In this document: piece after piece, positions 34,971 through 48,784 of the stretch
How positions within the stretch are numbered: position 1 is the first letter of the stretch
Layout: the number at the start of each line of letters is the position of its first letter
Notes under the pieces: generated by a model
Database searches by the model: none
Told to the model about the DNA's origin: nothing
What the model saw: only the letters and a program-made list of their open reading frames with translations
Made by a program: the position numbers and the translations under genes
From: Chamaecrista fasciculata
Taxonomy: Eukaryota; Streptophyta; Magnoliopsida; Fabales; Fabaceae
DNA: 64,000 nt
Assembly (NCBI GenBank): GCA_003254925.1
Contig: QANZ01003483.1
Span: 13,125 to 77,124 of the forward strand
Direction: 5' to 3'

Positions 34971-36427
34971 GGAATGTGCGGGTTTGCTGACAAGATGTAG
35001 TATTTTTATATCTTGTTATGTATATTATAGATTTCTAGTCTAAACAGTCTATCAAATTTGATTTTGGTTTGGACTTTGGATTTTCTCCCCATTTTTCTTC
35101 TCTTTACTATTGCATCTATTTCTATTAGAAAAATTAAAAAAAGTTAGACCAAAATTTATTTAAAAAATTTTAATGTTATTGGGAAAATCTTAAGTTTTTA
35201 AAAATGACAAAATTACATAAACATTTTATTTTGTGCAAATTATTTTTTGTTCAGATTTTTATTAAGAAAATCATTTTTTTGGTTGCATAACTATTATTAA
35301 TTATAATAATAGTCAACTTTAAATTTGGATTAATGAAAAATATAGCAATCATAAATTATAAATATATTTAATTTTCTAATAAAAAAATTATATTTTTTAG
35401 TCCCTAAATTTCATTAAAAATTAAAATTTAAGTTTTAGATATAAGAAACATTTTTTCGGGTCCCTGATTTCTTTTTTACACATGTTGATTCATTAATCTT
35501 TAAAATTTATTTATACAAAGTAATTAGTATTTGTAAAAGAAATAAATTTAAACACGAAATAAATTATTTATCGAGAATCTTAATGAAAAGTGTTTTTTTT
35601 AACACAACAAAAAATTCAAAAGATTTTTGTCCTTTTTCAAAATTTACGAGAATTTTACGTATTTTAACCAAAATAAAATAAAGAAAAATATAAACTAAAA
35701 AAACTTAACCTCTTAAAAAATAAAAACTCTAACTCTACATGAAAATTCTCGGATTATTGTTTTTTTTTCAAAGCTTTTTAATCTCAATAAAAATAGAAAA
35801 TGACGGAAAATAAGTTGAAAAACATGTTCAATGAGCATCTTCAGTTTTTTTACGTCGGTGATCTTTGTAAATTTTACGAAGGAAAGAATTATTAGAGGCT
35901 AAAATAATGAATAACCATATAACCATTGGTAGTAAAGGTAAATGATATTTATTTTAATTTAATTGAAAACAATGATGAACGAACCTTTATTCTACAAAAT
36001 AACGTTAAATGACTTGAGAAACGAAAAGCAAGCACAATTATGTTCTGCAGAAGAAATTATCCCGTAGTTTTTGTGCGCCACCCCAAAATGATGAATTTTT
36101 TAAAATAATCAATATTTTTTTTACCGTATCATTTTGAATTTGAATAACAATACACACTTACCAACGTCCAACAATCATATCCAATAACATTTAAGTACAA
36201 AGGTAATATAAATCAAAACCTCAAAAGACGACCATACTTATAATTGCAATTGCAAAAGCATTCTTGTATCATACTAGTGAAATCTTGTCTGAGCATAAAG
36301 TGACCAATATATGGAATTTGCCAAATTCACTACATACAAAAGTCATGGCAAACATTTGATTTTCTTCCTCATATGATTAACACAAAAAGTTTGGAATAGC
36401 AAGATAAAATGCCTCTGGAGATGGTGC
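34971..36427. other. Intergenic between convergent TAF8-like and VAMP genes
   Basis: Strongly AT-rich with poly-A/poly-T tracts. No gene, repeat family or hairpin was recognised. It contains the 3' trailers of the two convergent genes. Confidence 0.5.
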
Positions 36428-39400
36428 TCATTTTCCACATTTGAACCCATGACAAACAGAAAGAACTATTATCAGGATCAACGCTATCAAAATTCCCAAT
36501 ACAATCAGCTTGATCTTCATGTTCTGCAGCCACATCTTCCGACGAATTTTGGTCCCAGAATTCCTGAAGTCTTGTGCCTGAAATAAAATAATTTCTTTCC
36601 TCAAAAAACCATGCCAAAGTTACATGTACTTCAACAGCAAAAAATAAAAGTGAAAACAGATGGTTTTAAAAAGATATTGTCAGAAGACTTGGAATGTCAT
36701 TGAATATGCTACGTTACATAATATTATGTGGTAGCTTCACCATCAAAGAACCAAATCTGCGGTTTAGTATTCACTAAAGATCCTGATTATGCATATAAAA
36801 GATTCATAAACACAACACAGCACCATTCAAGGACATAGTAACAAGTTTCATTGCACACGCAAAGCACTTGTAAATTTTACACACTAACCTGGTGATGCAG
36901 GTTCTCAGTCTTGTCTACCAGAAGCTCTATTTTCTCCCCCCTGTCCAAAACCTGAATCATAAACATATGTCAATATAATGGGATATATCGGCATAATGCA
37001 TAAGACACCATTGAAGGTGTATTAGTAAATATGGCCGCATCTTTTCTTCAGATATGAACAATAGGACAAGTTCTCTGCCTATCAATAGGCTCATATAGTT
37101 GGATAATTACTGGCGTCACTATGACTTGGTTAAAAAATGAAAAAATCAAATCTTTTCTGCAACATTCAACTGCATAAAATTTTCAATGTCATTGAGAACT
37201 CAACAGGAATAATAATTTGGTAAAACATTATATTCAAAAACGCATACTACAGATTATACTACTGATTTTAGTTCTGATAACAACTGAGTTCAGTTTCATA
37301 TTTGGAACCTACAGCACAACCAAGGACAAATGAAAGCATACACTGGGAATGAATAAACTTTAGCAATCCCTAACATACCATAATCATTTCTAAGCTTCCA
37401 TGAAAGATAACAAAGTGAACATATTTTCTTTGAGAAAAAAAAAAAAGGAAACTCGCTAACTATTTGGTTTGTATCATATACATCAATAAATTTCAAGACA
37501 AGCAGCCAAACAGTAATTTGAGAATATTTGAAAATTGATCATTGAAATTATGTGAAGTCATAGAACAAAAACAACAACCTTAAATGTTGGATGAGTTCCT
37601 GTAATATAGGACACAAGATTAAATTATGCAACAATGAAGTCTTACTAATCAAGTCATTTATAAAGGATGTGACAGTAAGTATATGGTTACTTAAAGAGAA
37701 AAAAAAAAATAATGTAGACATATATAAAACATCAGGAACAATGGGGTGGGTGTTTCATAAAAATGTTTCTTCAACAGATGGACAATGGCATAAACAACAG
37801 CATTCATTTGCGGCCTTAATAATTAGGTACAGAAATCCATAAAGGAAATAGCATAGAAAGATAAATAAATATTCCAAGAAGTCTTAGTTGGATTTCAGTA
37901 GAGAAAAAAGAAATGACGATACAACAATGTACTTGAAATGATCATGCTCTACAATCACCCTGGGATGAAATGGCAAAGTGTAAGGCTCCGAACTAAAGAT
38001 AATTGTATACAACACAGGCATACAACAAACACACAAACATATACACCTATGTCGATATGAAAGAACTGAATCTGATCATGCAAGCATAGGATAATTTGCA
38101 GTAAGATAGAATAGAATTGAAATCCAGCATTTTCTCAACTGTAATTAGCAACGAGCATTGTAGCAAAACAGGAAGAGAAATGTGCTTTTAATCATGGTTG
38201 AATATTGCCTATGGCTATTAACATTATCTCAGTATCCCTCTGATTTTTCTTTTTCTTATGATCGTGACTTTGAACTCTATCCCAGATATTTAGAAGTTAG
38301 AACTTAATGCACCATAAACTATATAAGATGCAATCACAAAAATAAATAGAATTACAGAAAACTGATTAGGATCAAAATTCCTCCAGCCCCCTTCCCTCCC
38401 CAGTAAAGTTTTTTCCCTCAAAATTAGGCTGTCAGACTACTTGAAATCAGCCTCACCAACCATATCCTCTTTCTGGTCATATCCATTAAAAAAAGTCCAG
38501 ATAATATATTTGAATCTTTAACATTTTTGGTTGACAGAGGAATATTGTATCTTCCTGAAACATAGCTCAGTAGTTCTGTAATATCCATTTCACAACCAAA
38601 TTGTCATGGAAAGAAACATCAGTGATCATTTAAAATTAAGACCAATATCTAAGGTGTCGAAGGAAAAGTTGTAGAAAAATTTTAAGTTTTACAACTTGAG
38701 GATAGGCAAAGCAGTTATTTTAAGACTAAAAGCTGCAGAAGCAGTAATAGAACTTCATATTAGGTATAAGCCAATACTAACTTATAGGTTTCATGTATGA
38801 GTTAGATTGTTAGAACTGTTCCTGTGTTAAGTTATGCTTATAAGTGCTCATAATTTCAATACTCCACTGTTAAGAATATGTTCTCTTCGTTGTACTTGAA
38901 CTTTAAAACAAACTTTTACTCTCTTTTAAAAATGATTGCAGAATTCCTTCATATGCAACTTGATCTCATTAATCTCTGGTTATTATCTCCTTAAACTAAT
39001 GCTGCAAGGTGGTTCATCTGTACCTTTTCAATATTCTCCATCATGACACCTTTAACTTCTGACACCTGAGCTTTCACCTTTGCCAGTTTGCTTATCTCTT
39101 CAGGATGATCAACACAGTATTGCATATGTTCCTTCAATTTTGGCCTAAAATAAAGGGCACAGTATTTCAGCTAATATGATGCTATAAATCCTCCAAGCTT
39201 AACTTTATCATCATCAGAAATAAAATACCCAAATTCCTTGTTAAGGCTGTTGGCAGCAGCTGTAGTAGCCTTTCCACCACCATATTTTGACACAAAATCA
39301 TCCTTGATACGCTCTAGAAAAGCCATGGGTACTTGTCTTCCTGTTGATTCATCAGCAACAACACAATATGCTAAAAAAAAGCCGAGAGTCAGAATGACAG

Positions 39401-40929
39401 ATTTTTATCAACACAAGAGCAAGCTTCATAATTTTAAAGATTAGACTCCTCAAGGAAGAATAATATTTCAACAGCAAATGCAGTTGGATTCCTAAGAAAT
39501 ATGAAAAATAGAATGGCTATGCTGATGTATTATATAGATTAGAAATGGTAATTATGTCTTCCATGATACATGCTACATTATATTCTCTAAGGGGCTGCAG
39601 TGACATATTAGTCATCCTAATTATTGATTAAAAAAACTCTCCAGGATTAATTCTATAGCTGTTAGAATAAGATCTTCAACTCTCAGTTTCTTGAAGGACA
39701 TTCCTTATTTAACAGGGCATAGGACTATAAAGAGGAACAGTAAGACAAACAAAACGTGTCACTTCACTTGAATATTGAGCACCTTTCAGCATCTCATATT
39801 TCAGAAAGATTATTCCAGATCTCATCCTATTTTAATAATAACCAAGTTGTGTAATCAATCTACACAAGAGCCATGGATATTACCATTCAACCAAAATATG
39901 GTTCAAGCATGCCAGCAAGAATGAAGTTTCCCTATTCATATTCAAATATATTTATATTCCTAAAAAATGAAGACCACGACACCCATTGCACGATTTGGTT
40001 TATTCTACTTGATGCCTTTCTCTTGTGTGGCTTATATATTAAAAAATTGATACACTAATATCAGATGATGATTTAATTCTGTGAAAAAGAAATCTCAACA
40101 CAAATTAACACTCACATTTGAGGCATACAATTCAATCAATTGAAATTAGACCATAAGTTCAAGACATATAAGCAATATATTAAAATTTGTTCCTTGCCTC
40201 ATCCCAAATTTCCATTAAAAAATAACAAATTATTATCTTCGTTTACGAAATATCTAAATGAAGCGAGATAAAACAACCAAACATCCATCCACAACCATAG
40301 ACGTACTCATATTTTCTAAGCAAACTTCACGACTGCACGAAAGAAAGAAAAAATCGGACGCTGCCCCAAGTAATATAGAAGTGTATCAGATTTTGTTAGA
40401 AGTACTTTCAGGTTTTTTTTTTTATCCTTTTCATAACTTGCTATAAAAGCTATACATATAAAAGGAAGCAGAGGAGTCAAATTCCTTCTGCTTTCACATT
40501 ACTAATCAAATCCCAAACTCAAATCAGACACACAAACTGAAACAATAAGCACCATAGCAGATCCGCGTAAAAGCAAACCCAAACGTAACAATAAAAGCAC
40601 TCGCACCATTACTATCAATAACAATGGGGAAAATCAAACCAAATCACATAGCAAACACTTTCCGTCGTCATTGTGGGAAACCCTTGGCAAGAAGAAGTGA
40701 AGCGAAAAGGGAAATCGAGGAAGAAACACTTACTGTAGCCATTGTCAACGAGGTAATTGAAGGTGTGTCCATCGCAGTTGTAGGTGAACTTGTTGTTGGT
40801 AGCAGGAAGCTTCTGGAGGCACTGAAAGGCGATGGAATTGAAGTTGCCACTGAATTCAGTATAATCGGCAAGAATCACAGTTCCTCGAGAAACAAAAGCG
40901 TAGATCAAAGGCTTCTGGTTTTGCCCCAT
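36428..40929 (-). CDS. VAMP72: VAMP72-group longin R-SNARE (VAMP721/722/726-like)
   Basis: Five exons: 40929-40734, 39370-39229, 39144-39024, 36951-36889 and 36577-36428, all GT-AG with closing phases; 223 aa. The longin domain is residues 1 to about 120 ([58 protein letters not shown]). The R-SNARE motif follows ([38 protein letters not shown]), with the zero-layer Arg at about residue 157. It ends with an [12 protein letters not shown] stop-transfer and a C-terminal membrane anchor, [22 protein letters not shown]72 proteins fuse secretory and trans-Golgi vesicles with the plasma membrane, including in cytokinesis and defence secretion. The ending HGFKCGK is two residues longer than the usual FKC/FNC. 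Intron 3 is about 1.9 kb, intron 1 about 1.4 kb and intron 4 about 0.3 kb. Confidence 0.95.
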
Positions 40930-41040
40930 CGTCTTGCTATGCTGATTCTTGCTTGGGATTTGAAGGAGAGATCTGGGAACAGTTTTGCTTAATGCTTTGG
41001 CCTTTCTTAACCTACACTCTTCTTCTCTCTCGTTGCTGCT

Positions 41041-41160
41041 TTATGTAGAGAGAGAAGGTGGAGAGAGAAAGGAGAGAGAGGAGGGTTTGATAAGTTTAAA
41101 AAGGAAAAATAGAGAGAGAAACTCAAAGTTGCGTTTGTTGTTAGAGAGAGAATGGTGTTT
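41041..41160 (-). promoter_or_regulatory. GA-repeat leader/core promoter of the VAMP gene
   Basis: Dense GAGAGA tracts on the plus strand (TCTCTC on the coding strand) lie 110-230 bases upstream of the VAMP start. CT-rich leaders of this kind are common near plant transcription starts. No TATA box was clearly assignable. Confidence 0.4.
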
Positions 41161-42318
41161 GGCACTGTGGCAATGGGACAAAGCAAGAAGAAAGAAAAAT
41201 GGAAGAAAATCATTACATTATTTACAAGTCCACATGGCCATTGCTACACTTTAATTTTCTTTCTAAATTTGATTACTGTATAAATAAAACTTTAAAAGGT
41301 AATACAAAATAATTTTAAATTTTACACAACTTAGTGAAACTTAAAAAGAAGATTAAAATATGTTAATTCAACATTGTAGGACGAATTTATGTTAATTCTT
41401 TTCTTGTTTACTTTTAATTTGATTATAACTTTATAAGTTAAGAAAAAACTAAAATTAAATCTGTAATCTGTAAATTATTTATTTTTAATCATTTAGGAAA
41501 AAATTAACTTTAAATCAACGTCTTTAGTGTTACAAACAAGTTGAAAATTTTACTAAGAAAAGATAACTAGAAGTAGATAATTAACAAAAATATAAAGAAT
41601 AAATCAATTATTTAGTTTTTGAAATACTTCATTCTCAATTTTCGTCTACCCAAAGAACAGTGTATAAATTTCACTTTCTAAATATTTTTACTCCAATTAA
41701 TCTAAAAAACAAGGTCTTGCAACTAAATTGATTATTATTTTTAAATATGACTTAAACAAATATTAAATTATTAAATTTACCTTATATAAATGATTAATAA
41801 GTACAAGATATTCAAACTGTAGACTTTGATCTTTGACTTTGCGCTGCTGTGATCATGGTGCTTTTATCATTGATTGAATAATGATAAAATTATCCATAGA
41901 GCTTACGCACAATTCATCCGAGTAAAAATCAATCTCCATTCAATTATTATATTTGTAAATTTTTTCTTATATATTTTTAACCTTTTATACATTGTCTTAT
42001 AAAATATTTAAGATAATCCAAAATCATTTTTAAAATATTAAAATATATAATGTCTCCTTAAACTTTAATATCATGTATTTTTAAAAATTTTGAAAGAAAG
42101 GCTCTTTGAATTTTTTATTTTGTTTATATTTTATTAAAAATTAATTTTTTATTCTATGATTATTTTTGTATTTTTCTTTGATCCAAACTTAAAAATAGTT
42201 TTTATTATAATTAATATTAGCTAAAAAATAATGCTTTTTTGAATGAAAATTTAAGAAAAAAGATTATCTACACAAAATTTAAAAAATTTAAAGTACTTTG
42301 TCATTTTTAAAAAGTTAA
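41161..42318. other. Intergenic upstream of VAMP
   Basis: AT-rich, with no supported gene or repeat. Confidence 0.5.
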
Positions 42319-43530
42319 TAAGGGTGTGTTTGGGTGAGAAGTATGTAATGAAATGAGAAAATTATGTAATGAAATGGTAATGAGAAAATTATGTAATGAA
42401 ATGGTAATGAAAATGGTGTTTGGATAAGTTTGAGATGTAATGAAAAAAATTGGATGTGAAATTATGAAAATGGGTATGTAATGATTGTGGTTGGTTGAAA
42501 TAATTGTATGGGTTTTTTAAAATTGTATAGGGGTAGAATTGATAATTGATAATGGAAATAGATAGAAAAAAAAAATAATATGTTGACTTTTTGGTTGTGG
42601 TGGTTATGAAATGAAATGGTAATGAAATTGTCTCGAAATTTGTGCTAGATGTGAATTTTTGTAATGAAGGTTGGAGTAGTATTATGTAATGAAATGAAAG
42701 GACCAAAATGTAAATAACATGAAAATTATTAAAAACCTACAATTTGGTCTATGATTTTATATAAATTGAAGGAATCGGTCCTTACGAAAATGAAATATAT
42801 CTCTTAACCCGTAAAAAATTGCATTTATCAACGATTGGATTTCTATATTGCAAACTTTCCTCCAAAAAATAAATTGAAGGACCAAAATGTTATCCACGAA
42901 AAAAATGTGGGACCAAAAATTATATATTAATCAAAACGGTTTGTCTTTTTGCGGGTAATAATATGACCATTGATCTTCACGCATGAGCACATCGCACCAT
43001 CCACTCTTCTTTCACTATCCGCCTCTCTCGTATACCCATATATATACTGGAGGAGAGACCAAAATGTATATATTTATAAAATATATATATATATTTATAT
43101 TATATATATATATATATTATAAAATATAAAATATATATTATATATATATTATAATTATAAAATATATATGTGAGAGAGAGGGGGTGAATAAGAAAAAGAG
43201 GAAGAAAAAAGAAAAAATGATGAGTGGAGAGAGAAAGTTGTAAGTGTAATAAATGAGGGTATTGAAAATTACTATTTTGCTAAATAGTTTTTTTATATTT
43301 GTATTAGAGTATAGGTAATTATAGGTATTTGAGTAGGGGTATGTTAGTAATTGGGTATGAAATATGTAATGAAATGAGTTGGTAATGAAGTGTAATTTTT
43401 GTAATGACTTTATAATTGAAAAACAAACACCCAAATAGCACTGTAGCTTAAGTTATGTAATGAAAATGGGGATAATGAAATTATAATGGGATTATAATGA
43501 CTTTATAATGGAAAGCCAAACGCACCCTAA
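42319..43530. mobile_element. 1.2-kb PIF/Harbinger-type non-autonomous element
   Basis: The ends GGGTGTGTTTGG and CCAAACGCACCC (42322-43527) are flanked by TAA on both sides (42319-42321 and 43528-43530), the 3-bp duplication expected of Harbinger/Tourist elements. The interior repeats TAATGAAATG many times and contains an (AT)n tract at about 43075-43165. Near the right end, CAAACACCCAAATAGC (about 43423-43438) looks like a second, inner terminus, so the element may be composite. Long frames in the minus orientation are low-complexity Phe/Tyr/His strings and are not genes. Confidence 0.7.
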
Positions 43531-45466
43531 ATTTTTTACCTTAAATATCCATCAAGTCCGTTTCAATGTTATATCAGGTGGTTAAAGTTATACAATCATT
43601 ATTTATGTCAAGTGTTACTATGCCATTTTAATGTCACAGCTACCACATTCATATATAACATGCACTAGAATGATGGTGAATAAAGTTTGAGCATAGAAAT
43701 TTAACATTAATTCTTGCAAAGAAAGGATTGTTGACTGATGAATTATAGCATCAAATTGCTTTTGTTGGTGATGCTGGACCTCAAAGTGGGTGGGAAGATT
43801 GTGACCTTGCTCCTTAATTAGCATGTACTTATATAAATACACAACTTTAAATTTAATTTAGATTAAAAAGAGATTATGATATACATTATAATTAATTGAT
43901 TTAATTCCTGACTATATTTTTTATTAGAGATATCAAAATAGATTAAAATGCATATTTTTAGATTATTTCTCTCAATTTGATTTTTTACAAGCTTTTTTAA
44001 ATAGTAATATGATAATATCAGTCATTCAATCTATTTTTTTAATTGAACCAATGATGCGATTTGTCTACAATGAATTTCTCGCAATAATTTTTATGGGATT
44101 GGATTTTTTTTTTGTTTCATTTTTATCTTCTATATTTCTTATTTTAAAGAGATAAAAGAAGAGAAATAGAGAGTCCAATCGCTATTTTTTTTGTTGAGTA
44201 AAATTTTTACTTATAGTCCATGATGTATCGAAAGTTAACCTTCTTGCCTTCTCATTTAAGGATTACACGTCTAATTCAAAAAAAGGAAAAAAAGATCTCA
44301 TGTCCATTTAAGCAAAACCATGAAGTAAAATCATTACAATATCTTTAAGTTTATAAAGCTCATTTGCACTTGATCCCTTTTCTTTCACTTGTAACATGGA
44401 CAAAACCTAGAAAAGGATCATAGTATAGATGGTAATTGTAAAAAGTAAAAAATAAAATTTTTCCCCCAAATTTGGTATTGTTACAATTCAGCCATTTCTC
44501 TACTTCCTTGTATAAATCCTTTGCTAACCGTTTCGTTTCATACTTGCTCCTCAAATATTGGACGGCAAATGTTCATAAATAAAATATGTTATACCAAATG
44601 AAAACTTTTCAACGACAACATAATTGAGTGTAAATGAGGCATAACAAAATGACAATCTATTTTAACTTACCCTATTTTATTTTATTTTCTTCGTTCATTT
44701 ATGGGAAAACGGAGCTTTCAAATTCTATTAACTGATCATATAGATACTGTATAGTGTTGAACTTATCCACTTATATAGAAATTAAAAATATTTTCTTAAA
44801 AATAAAATTTAATATGAATATCTACAAAAAGAAAGAAAATGCTTTTCATTTGAACAACTCCATCAGTCATCAGTGACCGACTGTCCTGTAGAGTAAGAAA
44901 AGCAACAAAAAGTTGCATGCTTCATAGTTCATACTTCATGCGCAACTTGAGACCACAAACATGAGACTTTTGCTTTTAGGTCAGGCCCACGTTTAGCCTT
45001 CACATTTTACATTATCTTTTAATATTTTTCTCCAAGTATGCCCCCCCCNAGAATGTCAATTTTAGTATTTGGATTATTGAAATGATTGATTAAGCCCGAA
45101 ATTTCCTGACTCATTAATCCATTTAGAGACTAAGTTATGTAGTGATAAGGTATTTATGTAAGGACTAATTTGCAACCAGTCATGAATTTTTTGAGGACTA
45201 AATCAACCTTTTCAAAATCAAGGACTAAAATGACAATATTCACATAATCTAAGGACTAAGATACTCATTTTTCTCGGTATTAATATCATTCCTTTGGGTT
45301 TTAATCTTTTCAGAGAAGAAACTAGTACTGCACTTGTGCCAAGCACAGGTCCTATTTTATAAACAGATTATATTTACTGGAGATTTTGGGTTGGGTCTGC
45401 CTCATCATTGGCAAAGACAAATACTGTGAATATTTCTGTTTTGGATGCCTAGATCATAAGTTGACT
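43531..45466. other. Intergenic
   Basis: AT-rich. It includes a poly-C run with a single N (45041-45049) and several AAGGACTAA motifs at 45164-45255 that resemble MITE arms. No gene was recognised. Confidence 0.5.
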
Positions 45467-48400
45467 TCATTGGTGTCTCAGGCTCACCAATTCAATGTCA
45501 AATATAAGTGTTCCCAAAGTAGAGCCTTCTCCATTTGCAAGACGAGTTGGATTGAAAATGGTAGTGAACAGCCTCTGCCTGTCAAAGAACTTTTATAAAG
45601 AGGGGAGGGATAGAATGATTACAAGAAAGATCAGTAAAATACAATAATCCCATTTATATTAATGCTATTAAATAACATTGCCGAAGTGAAAAAAGAATTA
45701 TCTAAGAAGGAGCTTTAGAGTTCCAAATGGGCTTATCAGTAATCATCTGTCATTTGGAAAATGAGTACGAAATTAATGATGGATAAGAGTTGAATGGGAG
45801 CAAACTGGTGGAGTAATGATTTAAATATCTACTATCTTGGTGGAAAGAAAAATGAGTAGAAGAAAACAATACTCTTAAGACATATTAAACAAAGTACCAG
45901 CATGATAATCAAGCTGCTATTTACATTTAATCCAATGATTCATCATGGAACAAAAACCATTGAAATTGTTCGTTCTTTTTCTAGGACGAAATACAATGGC
46001 TTCTCTCTGCTGCACATAATGACCGTTGAATAGTTGGTGGATATTTTCACTAAAGCTCTCAATGGTAACAGAGTTGGTTACAATTTTAATAGGCTGGACC
46101 AATATAAATGCTCAATCTCTTATATTACTAGTTCATACTTCCTTGCACTTGACCTACTTTTATTATTAAATTTAGAGACATAAGGATCTTGGCAACGTAA
46201 GCCAGTGATCCCATGTCCACTTCTCTCTCTTCCCATTGCTTTACGTAATATTGCACACACTTCTTACATTTTGGCTTTGAATTTGATGATTTCTTCAGTA
46301 CTTGCAACTAAACATTGCTTCTTTTGTCTACATCAGACCTACAAACATATTATACTATCTTCATATTTTCAATTGTATGTAATTGGAGTGCTTGAAGTTC
46401 TTCCAAATCTCTCTAAGCACGTCACTACAAGTTTGGCCACTTTTTTTTTTAATTGCAAACCTATCACAATTGACAGTGATGCGTATTTAAATTCTAGAGT
46501 TCAGTTTAAGCATCAACTCCAAGGATTGATAAAATTCCTTAGCCTAGATCTTAAAGGAAACGTGTGGAGTGATGCCTTGACAGGTTTGGAACAAAATTGC
46601 CTCTAAGATCAATAATCAAGTGGAAAGAGTACAGTCTACCCAAAGAGTTAGGAAAGAGAATAAACAAGGTGAAGGCATGCATACAAACCAGAAGAAAGTG
46701 TAGTCTATCCAAGAAGGAAGTTAAGGTATTATCATTATAAAAGTCTGGAATGAAAAAATTTGCTTACATTCGGTGGGATAGGCTCCTGTGATGTGTTTTG
46801 ATAACCTTGGGATGGAGGGATAATGACTCTTCGAATGCCACCTACTTTCATCGATTTTACTGCTGCTTCTATTCCTGGAATCACCTGCATAGGTTGTATG
46901 CCAATATGACAAATAAAATATAATGCACGAGATTAGCCAAACTGTACTAAATTTATATTTTATGTAAACTAATAAGCTTCAATGGTGGTTATTGTGATAT
47001 TTATTCAGTGAAATGTTAGAAACTGAGAAGGAAAGACAGAAAGAAACAACAAGCAGAGACAGAGAAGGGAAAAATATGGCTCAAGTTATGTCTAACTTAT
47101 CCTCTAATAATGTTCTCATTTACAGTACTACAGAAGGGATAGAAATATAGAATAAAAGAAACATCTCTGAATAACATTCCTTAAATCTCTCTAGTTGTCT
47201 CCCTAATTGCCCACTCTAAATTTCTTTCTTTGCTTACCTAAACAGCTCTCTTAAACATAATAAGTGTATTAATGATGAAAAAATTCATTGACTTTTCCAA
47301 CATAACATAACATTATGGGTCAAAATAGCAATTGTGGTGCATTCTACATGTTATATAAATATAGGCCCGCTGATTAGCAATTTGTATCTTGATTACCATG
47401 ATGAAGAAGACATCACAAAAATTCTGGCACTAAACCTTACCTTCCCAGAACCTAGGATGAAAACAAAAGGATTTGGTTCACCATTCTCGTCTTTGTGGTC
47501 ATATGTTGAGTCAAAGCGCCACCCTTGTTTAGCTGCCAGCCGTCCATAGTAATGAATTACAACCTTCAAAACGAGAATTTATTTTTCACCAAAATATGAG
47601 AAGTTTAAATAAAACAGTGCATGCATAAGCGATAAGCATTGCCTTAATCCTACAAAGTCACAGGTATGAGGTATCAAATGGATATAGGCATACAAATCAC
47701 ATATTCATTCCTAGAAAAGTTTAATTTAATGTTCTTAACAGATAGAGTTTTTTTTTTTTTTGCTTTCTTTTAAATATATAAATGATCAAATTATACTGAT
47801 ACAGAATATACTTCTAAGGAGAATGTCCAACTCCAACACCTAAATAACTAAAGAAAAACAAGGGATATACGTCGATATACCTAAATACATTTCCAACTAT
47901 CCAGTCCCTCTATTAAATTAAGTAATGTGAAGCTGACTAAGAAGATGAGTGTTGACATGACAGTTAAATTGGGTTATCTGATTGGTATTTCTACAGTGTT
48001 TTGCTACTATCAAGTGTTGGCTTGCAATTTTATTTGCGTTGTTTTGCTTGTGTATATGTTGTTCCTCTGATTTACATATCTGAAACAAATGTTGATTTGT
48101 TGATATATAGCACTATCGGGAAATTAGGAATGAAGAAAGAGAGAAAGAGAAATCGAAATACCTGGTCGCCTATCGCGGGAATTTCTCCGGAACCATGAAG
48201 GAGGTCGAGAGCCTTAACGCCACCAGAATTGGGGAGCTGAATGAAGTCAGAAATGGGAAATCTGGAAGAAGACGAAGAAGGAGGAGGAGGAAGTGAGAAG
48301 ATTAAGGAGTAGAAAGTAGTGGAGATGAGAGAGAGAGATAGAGCTCTTCTTGTAATTGAAGAAGAAGAAAACGAACAATTTGCAGAGAGGTTGTGAGATG

Positions 48401-48551
48401 GAGATACAGATTGAGAATGAGAAGGCGAATGAAAGCGAGCGAGAGTAGAGTGAGGAACATGAGAGCACCGTAGGATTATCATCTCTGCCACACTTCCAAA
48501 TGCGGATTGCCAAACAGTGAGATACTGAGATAGAGAATACGAACAAATCAT
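45467..48551 (-). CDS. FKBP16-1: FKBP-type peptidyl-prolyl isomerase, chloroplast lumen (FKBP16-1-like)
   Basis: Four exons: 48551 (or 48482)-48162, 47563-47441, 46884-46768 and 45589-45467; all phase 0 with GT-AG introns. The protein is 250 aa from the first Met or 227 from the second. The Ser/His-rich N-terminus suits a plastid transit peptide. Residues TRRALSLSLI (Arg68-Arg69) followed by a hydrophobic stretch resemble a twin-arginine thylakoid-lumen signal. The FKBP domain spans about 115-250: GDQVVIHYYGRLA, GWRFDSTYD, FVFILGSGKVIPGIEAAVKS, MKVGGIRRVIIPPSQGY and FDRQRLFTTIFNPTRLANGE, ending IFDIELVSLRHQ. FKBP16-1 has been linked to photosynthetic-complex acclimation. Several aromatic active-site residues of canonical FKBP12 are not conserved in this subfamily. 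Intron 3 (45590-46767) is about 1.2 kb and holds an unexplained open frame on the opposite strand. Confidence 0.92.
46205..46606 (+). pseudogene. Unexplained 133-codon open frame inside FKBP16-1 intron 3
   Basis: The frame reads IALRNIAHTSYILALNLMIS, later SKHVTTSLATFFFNC, then SDAYLNSRVQFKHQLQGLIK and FLSLDLKGNVWSDALTGLEQ. The second half has a composition like real coding sequence (mixed charged and hydrophobic, few low-complexity runs). No family was recognised. The upstream Met is arbitrary. It may be a captured gene fragment or retrosequence inserted antisense in the intron, or chance. Confidence 0.3.
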
Positions 48552-48681
48552 AAATGCATCGGTTAATTGGTTCGATTAAATAATAATAATAATATTATTA
48601 TTATTTCCAATTTTCTCAACTGGCAATTACTTGATGAATCGTTTGCATCATGAAAACGGATCCCCTAAAGAGATAATGGGA

Positions 48682-48784
48682 GAGTTAAGTATATAATTTT
48701 AAATAATATTGGTTGATATTTTTAAAATTATATACTACTCAATCGAATATCAACCAACATTATTTAAAATTATATACTTAACTC
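48682..48784. repeat. 38-bp inverted repeat upstream of FKBP16-1
   Basis: The arms 48682-48719 (GAGTTAAGTATATAATTTTA...) and 48747-48784 are reverse complements with one mismatch and a 27-nt spacer. The length and AT-rich content suit a small foldback MITE. It lies about 130-230 bp upstream of the FKBP16-1 start codon. Confidence 0.8.

Noticed and set aside
42389..43434. Two minus-strand frames of about 100 codons rich in Phe, Tyr and His
   Set aside because: They are low-complexity translations of the TAATGAAATG and TA repeats inside the Harbinger-type element.
45386..45598. Plus-strand 70-codon frame
   Set aside because: It is antisense to the last exon of FKBP16-1.
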